Shown: positions 17,784-26,260 of the stretch, piece after piece
Layout of the letters: each line of letters starts with the position of its first letter
Position numbering within the stretch: the first letter of the stretch is position 1
From: Sneathiellales bacterium
Lineage (GTDB): Bacteria > Pseudomonadota > Alphaproteobacteria > JANQFL01
Direction of reading: 5' to 3'
Length of the DNA: 36,134 bases
Assembly (NCBI GenBank): GCA_028277845.1
Contig: JANQFL010000028.1
Coordinates: 1-36,134 of the forward strand
Translations under genes and position numbers: made by a program
Notes under the pieces: generated by a model
Database searches by the model: none
What the model was told of the DNA's origin: nothing
Seen by the model: the letters and a program-made list of their open reading frames with translations, nothing else

Positions 17784-18482
17784 ATGACGGAACGCGCAAA
17801 CGATACGGGCCCAGCGGCCAAAACCCGCGGCCGCGCCGCTTTCACCGCAAACGGCGCGGAAAACGGTGGAAAACAAGGCCGTGTACGGCAGCAGAACCGG
17901 GCCAAGATCATCCGCGCGGCGGAAACCATTTTCGCCGAACGGGGGTTTTCCGGCGCCACCACTTCGGCCATCGCCGACAAGGCCGGCCTGCCGAAAGCCA
18001 ACGTGCATTACTATTTCGGCACCAAGGCGGCGCTGTATCGCGAAGTGATCGGCAACATCGTCAATCTGTGGCTGGCCGCCCTGCCCGACATGACCGAAGA
18101 CGACGATCCGGCCCAGGTGTTTACCGAATACCTGCGCACCAAGGTGATGCTGTCGAAGGACCGGCCGTTGGCCTCGCGCATCTTCGCCAACGAGATCATT
18201 CACGGCGCGCCGGTGCTGAAGGATTATCTCGCCACCGATCTGCGCCAGTGGGTCGAGGAAAAATCGAAAGTCCTGATGGCCTGGGAACGCATGGGTAAGA
18301 TGGACCCGGTGGATCCGTTCCATCTGTTCTTCCTGATCTGGGCGGCAACCCAGACCTACGCCGACTTCGACGTACAGATCCGCGCCGTGCTCGGCAAGCG
18401 CAAGCTGAAAGGCGCGGACTTCGAGAACGCCCTCGAAACCCTCACCCATGTGGTTCTGAAAGGCTGCGGCGTGGTGCGTTGA
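17784..18482 (+). CDS. rutR: TetR-family regulator, RutR-like
   Basis: Transcription factor expected to respond to uracil or thymine and control pyrimidine catabolism. It has 232 residues. The N-terminal about 35 residues are polar and probably disordered. The DNA-binding domain follows: IIRAAETIFAERGFSGATTS with helix-turn-helix AIADKAGLPKANVHYYFGTK, as in RutR. The C-terminal domain contains LASRIFANEIIHGAPVLKDY and FFLIWAATQTYADFD, RutR-type ligand-pocket segments. ATG at 17784 (MTERAND) is chosen because it starts just downstream of the operator; the frame opens further upstream, across the operator. Three matching palindromes at the locus support the assignment. It may also repress itself. 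Confidence 0.9.
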   Translation: MTERANDTGPAAKTRGRAAFTANGAENGGKQGRVRQQNRAKIIRAAETIFAERGFSGATTSAIADKAGLPKANVHYYFGTKAALYREVIGNIVNLWLAALPDMTEDDDPAQVFTEYLRTKVMLSKDRPLASRIFANEIIHGAPVLKDYLATDLRQWVEEKSKVLMAWERMGKMDPVDPFHLFFLIWAATQTYADFDVQIRAVLGKRKLKGADFENALETLTHVVLKGCGVVR

Positions 18483-18497
18483 CGGGTTTATCCACTG

Positions 18498-18599
18498 TCA
18501 CCAATCACCTTGACGCGGAAAGGCTTTGGCGGCCTTTACCAGTCCTCCCTTGGGATTTCTCACCTGCACGTATTCTTGACCCTCGAAAAGAAATGTCGT
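18498..18599 (-). pseudogene. Possible C-terminal remnant of a truncated gene
   Basis: On the minus strand a frame of about 30 codons reads FLFEGQEYVQVRNPKGGL, then VKAAKAFPRQGDW and a TGA stop. The residue mix and codon choice look coding, but no start or recognisable domain is present, and the frame closes within a few codons upstream. It abuts the AbiE promoter, so it could be a fragment cut off when that module arrived. This is a tentative call; the protein family is not recognised. Confidence 0.25.
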
Positions 18600-18604
18600 A
18601 TTTT
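18576..18604 (+). promoter_or_regulatory. Sigma-70-type promoter of the AbiEi/AbiEii operon
   Basis: TTGACC at 18576-18581, a 17-bp spacer, and TATTTT at 18599-18604. Transcription would start near 18611, about 35 bases before the antitoxin ATG. The first copy of a 15-bp direct repeat overlaps the -10 box, as expected for autorepression. Confidence 0.6.
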
Positions 18605-18631
18605 TGCAGAGACATTATGTCGTATTTTTGC
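18592..18631. repeat. 15-bp direct repeats over the AbiE promoter, candidate antitoxin operator
   Basis: ATGTCGTATTTTTGC occurs identically at 18593-18607 and 18617-18631, a 24-bp period. AATGTC (18592-18597) and GACATT (18611-18616) also form an inverted repeat. The placement on the -10 box and start region suggests binding by the winged-helix antitoxin. Confidence 0.55.
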
Positions 18632-18645
18632 GCGGAAACATCGAT

Positions 18646-19065
18646 ATGAAAGATAGGAAAATCAAGACCTTAGAAGATCGTGTGGCCCTGCGCATTGCGC
18701 GCAAATCGGGCGATGTATTCCTGCGTGAAGACTTCAAAGATTTAGGGGGGTACGATCAGGTTGGGCGTAGCCTGCGGCGCCTCGCCGCCAAGGGCCTGAT
18801 CGTCAAGATCGGCTATGGCCTGTACGCCCGCGCTACGGTCTCCCCACTTTACGGCAAAGCCATTCCAAATAAACCCTTGCCGATGCTTGCCACCGAAGCA
18901 CTGAAACGCCTCAACGTCGAAACGACATCCTCTGCTGCTGCAAAAGCCTACAATATGGGTTCCACGACGCAGGTCCCCACGGGCCGTGTGATCGGAGTCA
19001 AGGGCCGTGTTTCGCGCAAGATCGGTTACGACGGCAAGTATGTGACCATTGAACGCGCTTCCTAA
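18646..19065 (+). CDS. AbiEi-like / DUF6088 antitoxin
   Basis: Probable antitoxin and autorepressor of a type IV-like AbiE module. It has 139 residues. The N-terminal winged-helix part reads VALRIARKSGDVFLREDF and RSLRRLAAKGLIVKIGYGLY, the usual beta-wing ending in GLYAR, followed by PLPMLATEALKRLNVE and a basic C-terminal half. I chose ATG at 18646; a TTG at 18604 would start within the promoter repeats. The 3' end overlaps the toxin gene by 17 bases. GC content is visibly lower than in the surrounding pyrimidine genes, suggesting separate acquisition. Confidence 0.82.
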   Translation: MKDRKIKTLEDRVALRIARKSGDVFLREDFKDLGGYDQVGRSLRRLAAKGLIVKIGYGLYARATVSPLYGKAIPNKPLPMLATEALKRLNVETTSSAAAKAYNMGSTTQVPTGRVIGVKGRVSRKIGYDGKYVTIERAS

Positions 19066-19969
19066 CCAAGAGACAATCCTGGCTGTCGCCACCGAACTCG
19101 GCGTTGACCCTTCATTCGTCGAGAAGGACTGGCACGCTATGCGGCTAGTTGCCCAAATCTCAAACCTAGAAAACGACGAACTGCAACTCGTCTTTTCCGG
19201 CGGTACCAGTCTGTCCAAAGCATATGGCCTCATCCAACGCTTTTCCGAGGACCTCGATTTCAAGCTCACACTTCCCGAGACCGGCATAAGCCGCGCCACA
19301 TGCCGGCATTACCGCGACCTGGTCGTGAAGACAGTCCTTGCCGCCGGCGACTGGACGATCGACGGCGATATTCAAAGCCGCAACGCGAGCCGCTTTTTCA
19401 GTTGCTCATTCAAATATCTCACCAATTTTACCGTCGCTCCCGCTTTGCGCCCCCACATCAAACTTGATGTAAGTTTCCTTCCGCCATCGCTTCCGCCCGA
19501 AATCCGGCCGTTGCGATCCTTCGTTGCCGAAGCCCGTAGTGATCATCCGGAGGTACCAGAAATCCTCTGCGTAGTACCGGCGGAAACGGCCGCGGACAAA
19601 CTGAGCACTCTCTCACGACAGGTCCTAACCCGACAGCGTGGTGCGGCCAATGACGACGCTACCTTTATTCGTCATCTGCACGACCTGGCTGCCCTGGAAA
19701 TTCACACCACGAAACACCCGGACTTTCCCGATTTGGCGCATCACATACTCACGGAAGAAGCGACACGCGGTGGCGTCTCTCCCGAAATCGCCGTCATGAA
19801 ACCGAAAAAACGCCTTGCCGCCACTCTCGAAGCCCTCGAAACCGATTCCCATTACCCTGCAGAGTATGAGCGTTTCGTCTTGGCCATGTCTTATGCCGCG
19901 GAAGGCAAAACTCCAACTTTTGAACAAGCTCTTGAGTCCGTAAGCCGCATCGGGGCAAGCGTTACCTAA
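19049..19969 (+). CDS. AbiEii/AbiGii-family nucleotidyltransferase toxin
   Basis: Toxin component of the AbiE pair; relatives are nucleotidyltransferases that modify tRNA ends and arrest growth, some aborting phage infection. It has 306 residues. Visible family motifs are VEKDWHAMRLV near residue 24, LVFSGGTSLSKAYGLI near 47 (nucleotide-binding GGTSL) and FSEDLDFKL near 66 with the metal-binding acidic pair; AADKLSTLSRQVLTR lies further on. The start is a TTG inside the antitoxin gene, consistent with translational coupling; no better start precedes the VEKDW motif. Low GC matches the antitoxin. ATTCAC-GT-GTGAAT follows the stop at 19972-19985. Confidence 0.85.
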   Translation: MNALPNQETILAVATELGVDPSFVEKDWHAMRLVAQISNLENDELQLVFSGGTSLSKAYGLIQRFSEDLDFKLTLPETGISRATCRHYRDLVVKTVLAAGDWTIDGDIQSRNASRFFSCSFKYLTNFTVAPALRPHIKLDVSFLPPSLPPEIRPLRSFVAEARSDHPEVPEILCVVPAETAADKLSTLSRQVLTRQRGAANDDATFIRHLHDLAALEIHTTKHPDFPDLAHHILTEEATRGGVSPEIAVMKPKKRLAATLEALETDSHYPAEYERFVLAMSYAAEGKTPTFEQALESVSRIGASVT

Positions 19970-20065
19970 CTATTCACGTGTGAATCAGCGACGTCGGGCT
20001 GAATCATCAAGCCGCGTGGAACGAATTTTCCGTGAGCGCATTCGACAAACCTGAAATGATGCTTC

Positions 20066-20929
20066 TCAATAGTCGACCAGTTCGTCGTAGGTTTCCGGCC
20101 GGCGGTCGCGGAAGAACTGCCAGGTGTTGCGCACCTCGCGGATCATCTCCATGTCCATGTCGGCCATGACCATTTCGTCCTGGTCCTCGCTGCCTTCGAC
20201 GAGGAATTCACCGCGCGGATTGACGATGTAGGACGATCCGTAAAAGCGGCCGATATTCCAGGGCTCCTCGGTGCCGATCCGGTTGCAGGCGCCGATATAG
20301 ACACCGTTGGCCACCGCCGAGGCGGGCTGCTCGAGCTTCCACAGATACTGCGACAGACCGGCCACCGTGGCCGACGGGTTGACGATGTATTCGGCGCCGT
20401 TCAGGGCGAGCGCCCGCCAGCCTTCCGGGAAATGGCGGTCGTAGCAGATGTAGACGCCCAGCTTGCAATAGGCCGTATCGAACACCGGGTAGCCGAGATT
20501 GCCCGGTTTGAAGAAGAACTTCTCATAGAACCCGGCGACCTGCGGGATATGGATCTTGCGGAACTTGCCGAGATAGGAGCCGTCGGCGTCGATCACCGCG
20601 GCGGTGTTGTAGTAGACGCCGGTGATGTCTTCCTCGTAGATCGGCACGACGATGACCATGCTGTATTTCCTGGCGTATTCCTGCATCAGCTTGGTCGTCG
20701 GTCCGTCCGGAATGTTCTCGGTCGCGGCGTACCATTTGGCATCCTGGCTCGGACAGAAATAGGGCTGGGTAAAGACTTCCTGGAACGACAGCACATTGAC
20801 GCCCGCCTGGCCCGCCTGCTCGACGAACGGGATGTGGGCTTCGATCATCCGGTCGCGGATGGATTCGGGACTGTCCGAGGTATCGCCTTTCAGGGCCACC
20901 TGGGTGAGCGCGGCTTTGACGATCGCCAT
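20066..20929 (-). CDS. Nitrilase-family N-carbamoyl-beta-alanine amidohydrolase (beta-ureidopropionase)
   Basis: Carbon-nitrogen hydrolase converting N-carbamoyl-beta-alanine to beta-alanine, CO2 and ammonia, the last step of reductive pyrimidine degradation. It has 287 residues. The Glu-Lys-Cys triad is visible: Glu in LSFQEVFTQPYF near residue 51, Lys in GKFRKIHIPQVAGF near 126, and Cys in VYICYDRHFPEGWRALA near 160. The CYDRHFPEGWR context is characteristic of beta-ureidopropionases. It is divergent from dihydropyrimidinase across a 242-bp region holding two RutR-type palindromes, one of them 34 bases before this gene. It shares the third pathway step with the M20-type enzyme at 13753-14991. 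Confidence 0.92.
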   Translation of the reverse strand: MAIVKAALTQVALKGDTSDSPESIRDRMIEAHIPFVEQAGQAGVNVLSFQEVFTQPYFCPSQDAKWYAATENIPDGPTTKLMQEYARKYSMVIVVPIYEEDITGVYYNTAAVIDADGSYLGKFRKIHIPQVAGFYEKFFFKPGNLGYPVFDTAYCKLGVYICYDRHFPEGWRALALNGAEYIVNPSATVAGLSQYLWKLEQPASAVANGVYIGACNRIGTEEPWNIGRFYGSSYIVNPRGEFLVEGSEDQDEMVMADMDMEMIREVRNTWQFFRDRRPETYDELVDY

Positions 20930-20962
20930 GGATGTTTCCTTCCCTGTTGTTTGCTTATGAAG

Positions 20963-20978
20963 CTGACCGATTGGTCAA
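20963..20978. promoter_or_regulatory. RutR-type operator near the beta-ureidopropionase gene
   Basis: CTGACCGATTGGTCAA keeps the TGACC-N4-GGTCA core and matches the RutR consensus at 12 of 14 defined positions. It lies 34 bases upstream of the minus-strand gene, where it would overlap the promoter. Confidence 0.85.
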
Positions 20979-21077
20979 CAGTATTGGCCAGCGCCCGGTC
21001 CACTGGCAAGGGTCTTTGACACGCCGATTCGCAATCGTTTTCGGGGCTGGCGCGGCAGCCGCAAATGGGTTTAGAAT

Positions 21078-22626
<1,549 letters not shown>

Positions 22627-22664
22627 CCGGTCGCACAACACGCGGGCTGCCGTCCGCACAACGC

Positions 22665-22700
22665 AAAAGGGGGAGGCCACGGCCTCCCCCTTTAACTTTT
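22665..22700. terminator. Bidirectional terminator between hydA and the Hpt gene
   Basis: Arms GGGGGAGGCC (22669-22678) and GGCCTCCCCC (22681-22690), perfect complements; the inner pairs must open for the loop. T-rich on the plus strand after the stem (TTTAACTTTT) and four Ts on the minus strand, so it can end both convergent transcripts. Confidence 0.88.
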
Positions 22701-22725
22701 GTCCGGATCGAATGTGCGGGGGAGT

Positions 22726-23229
22726 TCAGGCGCGTCCGGCAAGGGACTTGCCGACGACCCGCTCGATCCCTTCCAGCATCTTGGCGCCGGTGGCGCCGCC
22801 ATCACCGTCGATACGATTTTGGATGACGGCGTGCAAGGCATCCACATGGATGGCGCACACTTCCAGATCGATCTTGGCCGGATCAACGGGGTGGCCGAGA
22901 TAGCGGCATAGGGCGCCGGCGATGTTCGTCACCAGAGGGTAGCCGAAGCTACCGCCCTGGCCGCGCATGTCATGGGCCGTGGTGTAGAGAGCCTCCAGGT
23001 AGACCGCGTTGTCGTCCGGCGAGGCCTGCGCGGCCCGCAAGGCATCGCGCAGTCTGACGAGATCCAGTTGCACCCAGGAAAGATAATCCTGCGCCAAGGC
23101 CTCGATCTCGGCTTCCGCCGCCGCCAGTCGGGCGGCGGCGATGCCGTCGCCGTCGCCGACTTTTTCTTTAAGGGTGTTGGGCAACTCGATGATTTCGTAT
23201 TCGCCCGACGGGTGTTTGGTCACCTTCAT
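22726..23229 (-). CDS. Histidine phosphotransfer (Hpt) domain protein
   Basis: Predicted phosphorelay intermediate, 167 residues. The C-terminal half contains TTAHDMRGQGGSFGYPLVTN with probable phospho-acceptor His86, followed by a helix NIAGALCRYLGH, the Hpt four-helix-bundle pattern. The N-terminal about 40 residues are polar and unassigned. It begins 16 bases after the response-regulator stop, so the pair is one operon and should interact. No histidine kinase is in the window, so the input is unknown. Confidence 0.75.
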   Translation of the reverse strand: MKVTKHPSGEYEIIELPNTLKEKVGDGDGIAAARLAAAEAEIEALAQDYLSWVQLDLVRLRDALRAAQASPDDNAVYLEALYTTAHDMRGQGGSFGYPLVTNIAGALCRYLGHPVDPAKIDLEVCAIHVDALHAVIQNRIDGDGGATGAKMLEGIERVVGKSLAGRA

Positions 23230-23245
23230 ATGCGCGCTCGGTCCG

Positions 23246-23800
23246 CTACCGGCTCTTCAACCGGGCGATCCTCTCCTCGGCCGATTCGATGTATGTATCC
23301 GCATCCTCGGACCGCCGGTCGCTGCCTTTGAACTCCCGCCGCTTGCCCCGGCGCCGGTCGGGCCCGAAGTATTTTCCGGAGCGGATGAACGGCCGCGGCC
23401 GCTCGATGACCTCCGCGATGCGCAGATAAACCGACCGCGCCGAAACCGGTTTGACAAGAAACTCCGTAACCCCGGCATCGCGCGCCTTGTGGATCAGATC
23501 GGGCTCACTGAAGCTGGTGACCATGATGATGGGCAGAAACGTGTTGGGGCTGTCGGGCGCGGTGCGCACCTTGCGCACGAACTGCAGGCCGTCGACCGAC
23601 GCCATGTGCCAGTCGCACAGCACGATGTCGGGCTTGAAATGCTTGAGCGCCTCATAGGCTTCCTCGGCATCCATGACGTCCTCCACGTCCTTGATACCTA
23701 GCGCGCTGAGAATGCGGCGGAACAACTGCAGCATGAATCTGTTGTCGTCGAGCAACAGGATCTTGAGGTGGCGGAGATTGTAATAACGTGGATTGTGCAT
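23246..23800 (-). CDS. CheY-like response regulator with basic C-terminal tail
   Basis: Receiver protein of 184 residues without a DNA-binding output domain. The receiver has the acidic pair Asp18-Asp19 in ILLLDDNRFML, phospho-acceptor Asp63 in IVLCDWHMASVDG, a switch residue in IIMVTSFSE and the conserved Lys in EFLVKPVSARS. After residue 135 comes a tail with FGPDRRRGKRREFKGSDRR, a motif often seen at the end of alphaproteobacterial receivers of this type. It is co-transcribed with the Hpt gene. Role unknown; signal relay to motility or development is possible but unsupported. Confidence 0.85.
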   Translation of the reverse strand: MHNPRYYNLRHLKILLLDDNRFMLQLFRRILSALGIKDVEDVMDAEEAYEALKHFKPDIVLCDWHMASVDGLQFVRKVRTAPDSPNTFLPIIMVTSFSEPDLIHKARDAGVTEFLVKPVSARSVYLRIAEVIERPRPFIRSGKYFGPDRRRGKRREFKGSDRRSEDADTYIESAEERIARLKSR

Positions 23801-24231
23801 TTTAGGCGTGCCGGTGGTATCGCTCGGGTTTCAGGTCTTGCCGGCAGACGGTTTCGGCAAACTTTTTCCGATATCGCCTATCCTCTACGGAATGTCGTCC
23901 GTTGCCGACTCAGTCCGCACATCCGAGGGCGTGTCCGACGTGCGGTCTGCCGTATCAATCCTCCAAATACATCCCCGCGCGCTGGCCGAAGCCGCCGTGG
24001 CGGCTGCCGGACCACGGTCCGGATGGCCGTCAATCCCTCCGTGGCGGATTTTCCGGGATTATCGTTAACGCGGTGTAAAGGCGTCCCCGAAGACACTCCG
24101 CGAACGCACTGCCCGGAGATTGCCCAGTTTTTTCATGCGATACGGTACACTTTGGTCCCGTTTCGTACCGTTTCGGCCACTGTGTCGCGCCATCCGACAC
24201 GCGGTAACCTATTGAATTTTAAGAAATAAAA
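23801..24231. other. Intergenic region rich in inverted repeats; no gene seen
   Basis: No convincing coding frame. Perfect inverted repeats: CCGCAC/GTGCGG (23915-23920, 23940-23945), AGCCGCC/GGCGGCT (23990-23996, 23999-24005), CCGGACC/GGTCCGG (24007-24013, 24016-24022), AATCCC/GGGATT (24032-24037, 24055-24060). A fifth, ACGGTAC/GTACCGT, lies at 24142-24148 and 24165-24171. Strand and role are unknown; a structured RNA or cluster of operators is possible. Confidence 0.4.
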
Positions 24232-24306
24232 TGGTGGGCGCGGCTGGGATTGAACCAGCGACCCCTACGATGTCAACGTAGTGCTCTCCCGCTGAGCTAC
24301 GCGCCC
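24232..24306 (-). tRNA. tRNA-Val (anticodon GAC)
   Basis: Read on the minus strand, a full 75-nt cloverleaf. The acceptor stem GGGCGCG pairs with CGCGCCC, followed by discriminator A and an encoded CCA. D arm GCTCAGCGGGAGAGC, anticodon stem CTACG/CGTAG around loop TTGACAT (anticodon GAC, valine), and T arm with GGTTCAATCCC are all visible. It lies downstream of cpdR on the same strand, 80 bases apart. Confidence 0.97.
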
Positions 24307-24386
24307 GGACGCGGCCATGCGCGCGCGGCGCGGCCGACCTTCAGTCCTATATCGGGATTGCCGGGGCGAGGCAAGGAGCGCCCGCC

Positions 24387-24776
24387 TCAGGCCTCGAGCA
24401 GCCGCTCGACCTCCTGCACCAGGTCCCTCAGGTGGAAGGGCTTGGAGAGCACCTTGGCGTCCTTGGGGGCCTGGTTGTCCGGATTCAGCGCGACGGCGGC
24501 GAAGCCGGTTATGAACATGATCTTCAGGTCCGGGTCCAGCTCGGCCGCGCGGCGGGCCAGCTCGATGCCGTCCATCTCCGGCATCACGATGTCCGTCAGC
24601 AGCAGCGTGAACGGCTCCTCCTTGAGACGCTCGAAGGCCTCGGCGCCGTTGCTGAAGGAGACCACGTCGTAGCCGGCCTTCTGCAGCGCCTTGACGAGGA
24701 ACCGGCGCATGTCCTCGTCGTCCTCGGCCAGGAGGATCCGGCAGATGCCGTCCTTTTGCAGCTCGTTCACCGCCAT
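24387..24776 (-). CDS. cpdR: Cell-cycle response regulator CpdR
   Basis: Single-domain receiver, 129 residues. In alphaproteobacteria CpdR in its unphosphorylated form directs the ClpXP protease to its targets and so controls cell-cycle progression. The sequence is strongly CpdR-like: RILLAEDDEDMRRFLVKALQ, the phospho-acceptor segment LLLTDIVMPEMDGIELARRA, FITGFAAVALNP and APKDAKVLSKPFHLRDLVQE. It is divergent from N-formylglutamate amidohydrolase, an arrangement common in this class. Its upstream partner phosphotransferases (CckA, ChpT) are not in the window. The best evidence that the window is alphaproteobacterial comes from this gene. Confidence 0.93.
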   Translation of the reverse strand: MAVNELQKDGICRILLAEDDEDMRRFLVKALQKAGYDVVSFSNGAEAFERLKEEPFTLLLTDIVMPEMDGIELARRAAELDPDLKIMFITGFAAVALNPDNQAPKDAKVLSKPFHLRDLVQEVERLLEA

Positions 24777-25048
24777 AGCGTTCCTCTTCGGCTCCGATCC
24801 AGATTAGACGCCAATTTCGTACGGAATTCGTAAACGGACGCGGTCGGTCAAGAAGGCACGAATCCCGTGCAAATGGCAAGCGCGGCCGCCCCTAAACGTT
24901 ACCGCCGGGTCAAAAAAAGCTGCGCCGGTCGATCTCGCCGGCACTGACGGATCTGGACAGCACCGCGCGAGCTTGGCAGAGTTCGGACCGCATTGGCCGG
25001 AACCTGGTCGACGAGAGCCGGTTCGATAGGGCGGGATGGCTGCCGGGG

Positions 25049-25951
25049 ATGACTGCGAGGGAAGCCGCGAGCATCGACGCTGAGCTGACGCCGCCGTTCA
25101 CCATCGTGCACCCGACGCGCCTCGCCGCGCCGTTCGTGTTCAACTCGCCGCACAGCGGCAGGATCTACCCCAAATCGTTCCTGGAGGCGTCGCGGCTGGA
25201 TCCGGTCGCGCTCCGCAAGTCCGAGGACGTGTTCGTCGAGGAGCTGTTCGAGCCGGTTGTGGGTCTCGGCGCGCCGCTGATGCACGCCCACTTTCCGCGC
25301 GCCTACCTGGACGTCAATCGCGAGCCCTACGAGCTCGATCCGGCACTGATCTCCGACCGGCTGCCGCGCTACGCCAACACCCAGTCGGTCCGGGTCGTGG
25401 GCGGGCTCGGCACCATCGCCCGCGTGGTGACCGAGTCGGAGGAGATCTATCGCGTGCCGCTCACGCTCGACCAGGCGCTCGTCCGGATCAATCGCCTCTA
25501 CAAGCCCTACCACCAGGCCCTGGGCGGGCTGGTCGACCGGAGCCGGGAGCTGTTCGGGGTCTCCCTGCTGGTCGATTGCCATTCCATGCCGTCCAACCCG
25601 ACCAGCGAGCTCGCCGGTCCTCGCCCCGACTTCGTGCTCGGCGATCGCTTCGGGGCCTCGTGCGAACCGGAGCTGACGCGCTTCGTGGCCCAGCTGATCA
25701 AGGACATGGGCTATGTGGTGGCGCTCAACAAGCCTTATGCCGGCGGCTACATCACCGAGCATTACGGCCGTCCGAGCGAGGGACTGCACGCCCTGCAGAT
25801 CGAGGTGAACCGCGCCCTCTACCTGAACGAGGCCAGCTTCGAGAAGGGGCCGGAGTTCGCCGAGGTGCAGGCCGATCTCGAACGGCTGGTGCGGGACATG
25901 ATCGCCGCCGCCCCGGCCCTGCTGGAAGTGCCGCGCGCCGCCGCGGAGTGA
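25049..25951 (+). CDS. N-formylglutamate amidohydrolase family protein
   Basis: Metal-dependent hydrolase of the FGase family; characterised members deformylate N-formyl-L-glutamate at the end of one histidine-degradation route. It has 300 residues. Visible segments: FVFNSPHSGRIYP near residue 30 (family N-terminal signature with the SPHSG motif), FPRAYLDVNREPYELDP near 90, LVDCHSMPS near 175 and GLHALQIEVNRALYLNE near 250. No hut genes are adjacent, so the true substrate is open. It is divergent from cpdR and followed by a candidate small RNA on the other strand. Confidence 0.88.
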   Translation: MTAREAASIDAELTPPFTIVHPTRLAAPFVFNSPHSGRIYPKSFLEASRLDPVALRKSEDVFVEELFEPVVGLGAPLMHAHFPRAYLDVNREPYELDPALISDRLPRYANTQSVRVVGGLGTIARVVTESEEIYRVPLTLDQALVRINRLYKPYHQALGGLVDRSRELFGVSLLVDCHSMPSNPTSELAGPRPDFVLGDRFGASCEPELTRFVAQLIKDMGYVVALNKPYAGGYITEHYGRPSEGLHALQIEVNRALYLNEASFEKGPEFAEVQADLERLVRDMIAAAPALLEVPRAAAE

Positions 25952-25980
25952 TCGCGCCCGATGCCCATCGCCGCCGGCAG

Positions 25981-26080
25981 AAAGAAAAGGGGCCGTCCGA
26001 GGTTTCCGAACGGCCCAAGTCTAGGGAGGAAACGCCCAAGGAGGGCAGCGGCACGACGACAGGCGTCGCCGATGCCGCGT
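25981..26080 (-). ncRNA. Candidate trans-acting small RNA, suhB (RF00519)-like
   Basis: On the minus strand a TTGAAA -35 (26110-26115), a 17-bp spacer and CATATT -10 (26087-26092) point to a start near 26080. The about 100-nt transcript folds into a GC-rich hairpin (26048-26078, arms GCGGCA/TGCCGC), a short hairpin with stem GCCC/GGGC and loop TCCTT (26034-26046), a single-stranded TTTCCTCCC segment, and a terminator stem GGGCCGT/ACGGCCC (25990-26016) followed by a T-rich tail. CCUCC-type anti-Shine-Dalgarno segments and a position beside a SuhB/HisN-type gene are features of alphaproteobacterial suhB/cuckoo-type RNAs. The family match is from memory, not a covariance search. Confidence 0.6.
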
Positions 26081-26260
26081 TGCAACAATATGTCATTGCG
26101 CCGCACAAATTTCAAGATCCCTGCATATTTGAATGTGACTTTTTCAAAAGGCGGCGTGATCTGCGGCCCGGCCGCTGTCGGGCGGCGCAAGACCCGGACG
26201 GGAACATGTCACTCATGTGACACCCCAACGGTATGAAAATCAGGGATAAATCGCCCACTG

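Noticed and set aside
23768-24229. 153-codon plus-strand frame in the intergenic region before tRNA-Val
   Set aside because: Arg-rich translation without motif, overlapping the start of the response-regulator gene and the inverted repeats.
24232-24306. tRNA-Val as the attachment site of an integrated element
   Set aside because: No integrase gene, no second copy of the tRNA 3' end and no cargo boundary is visible in the window.
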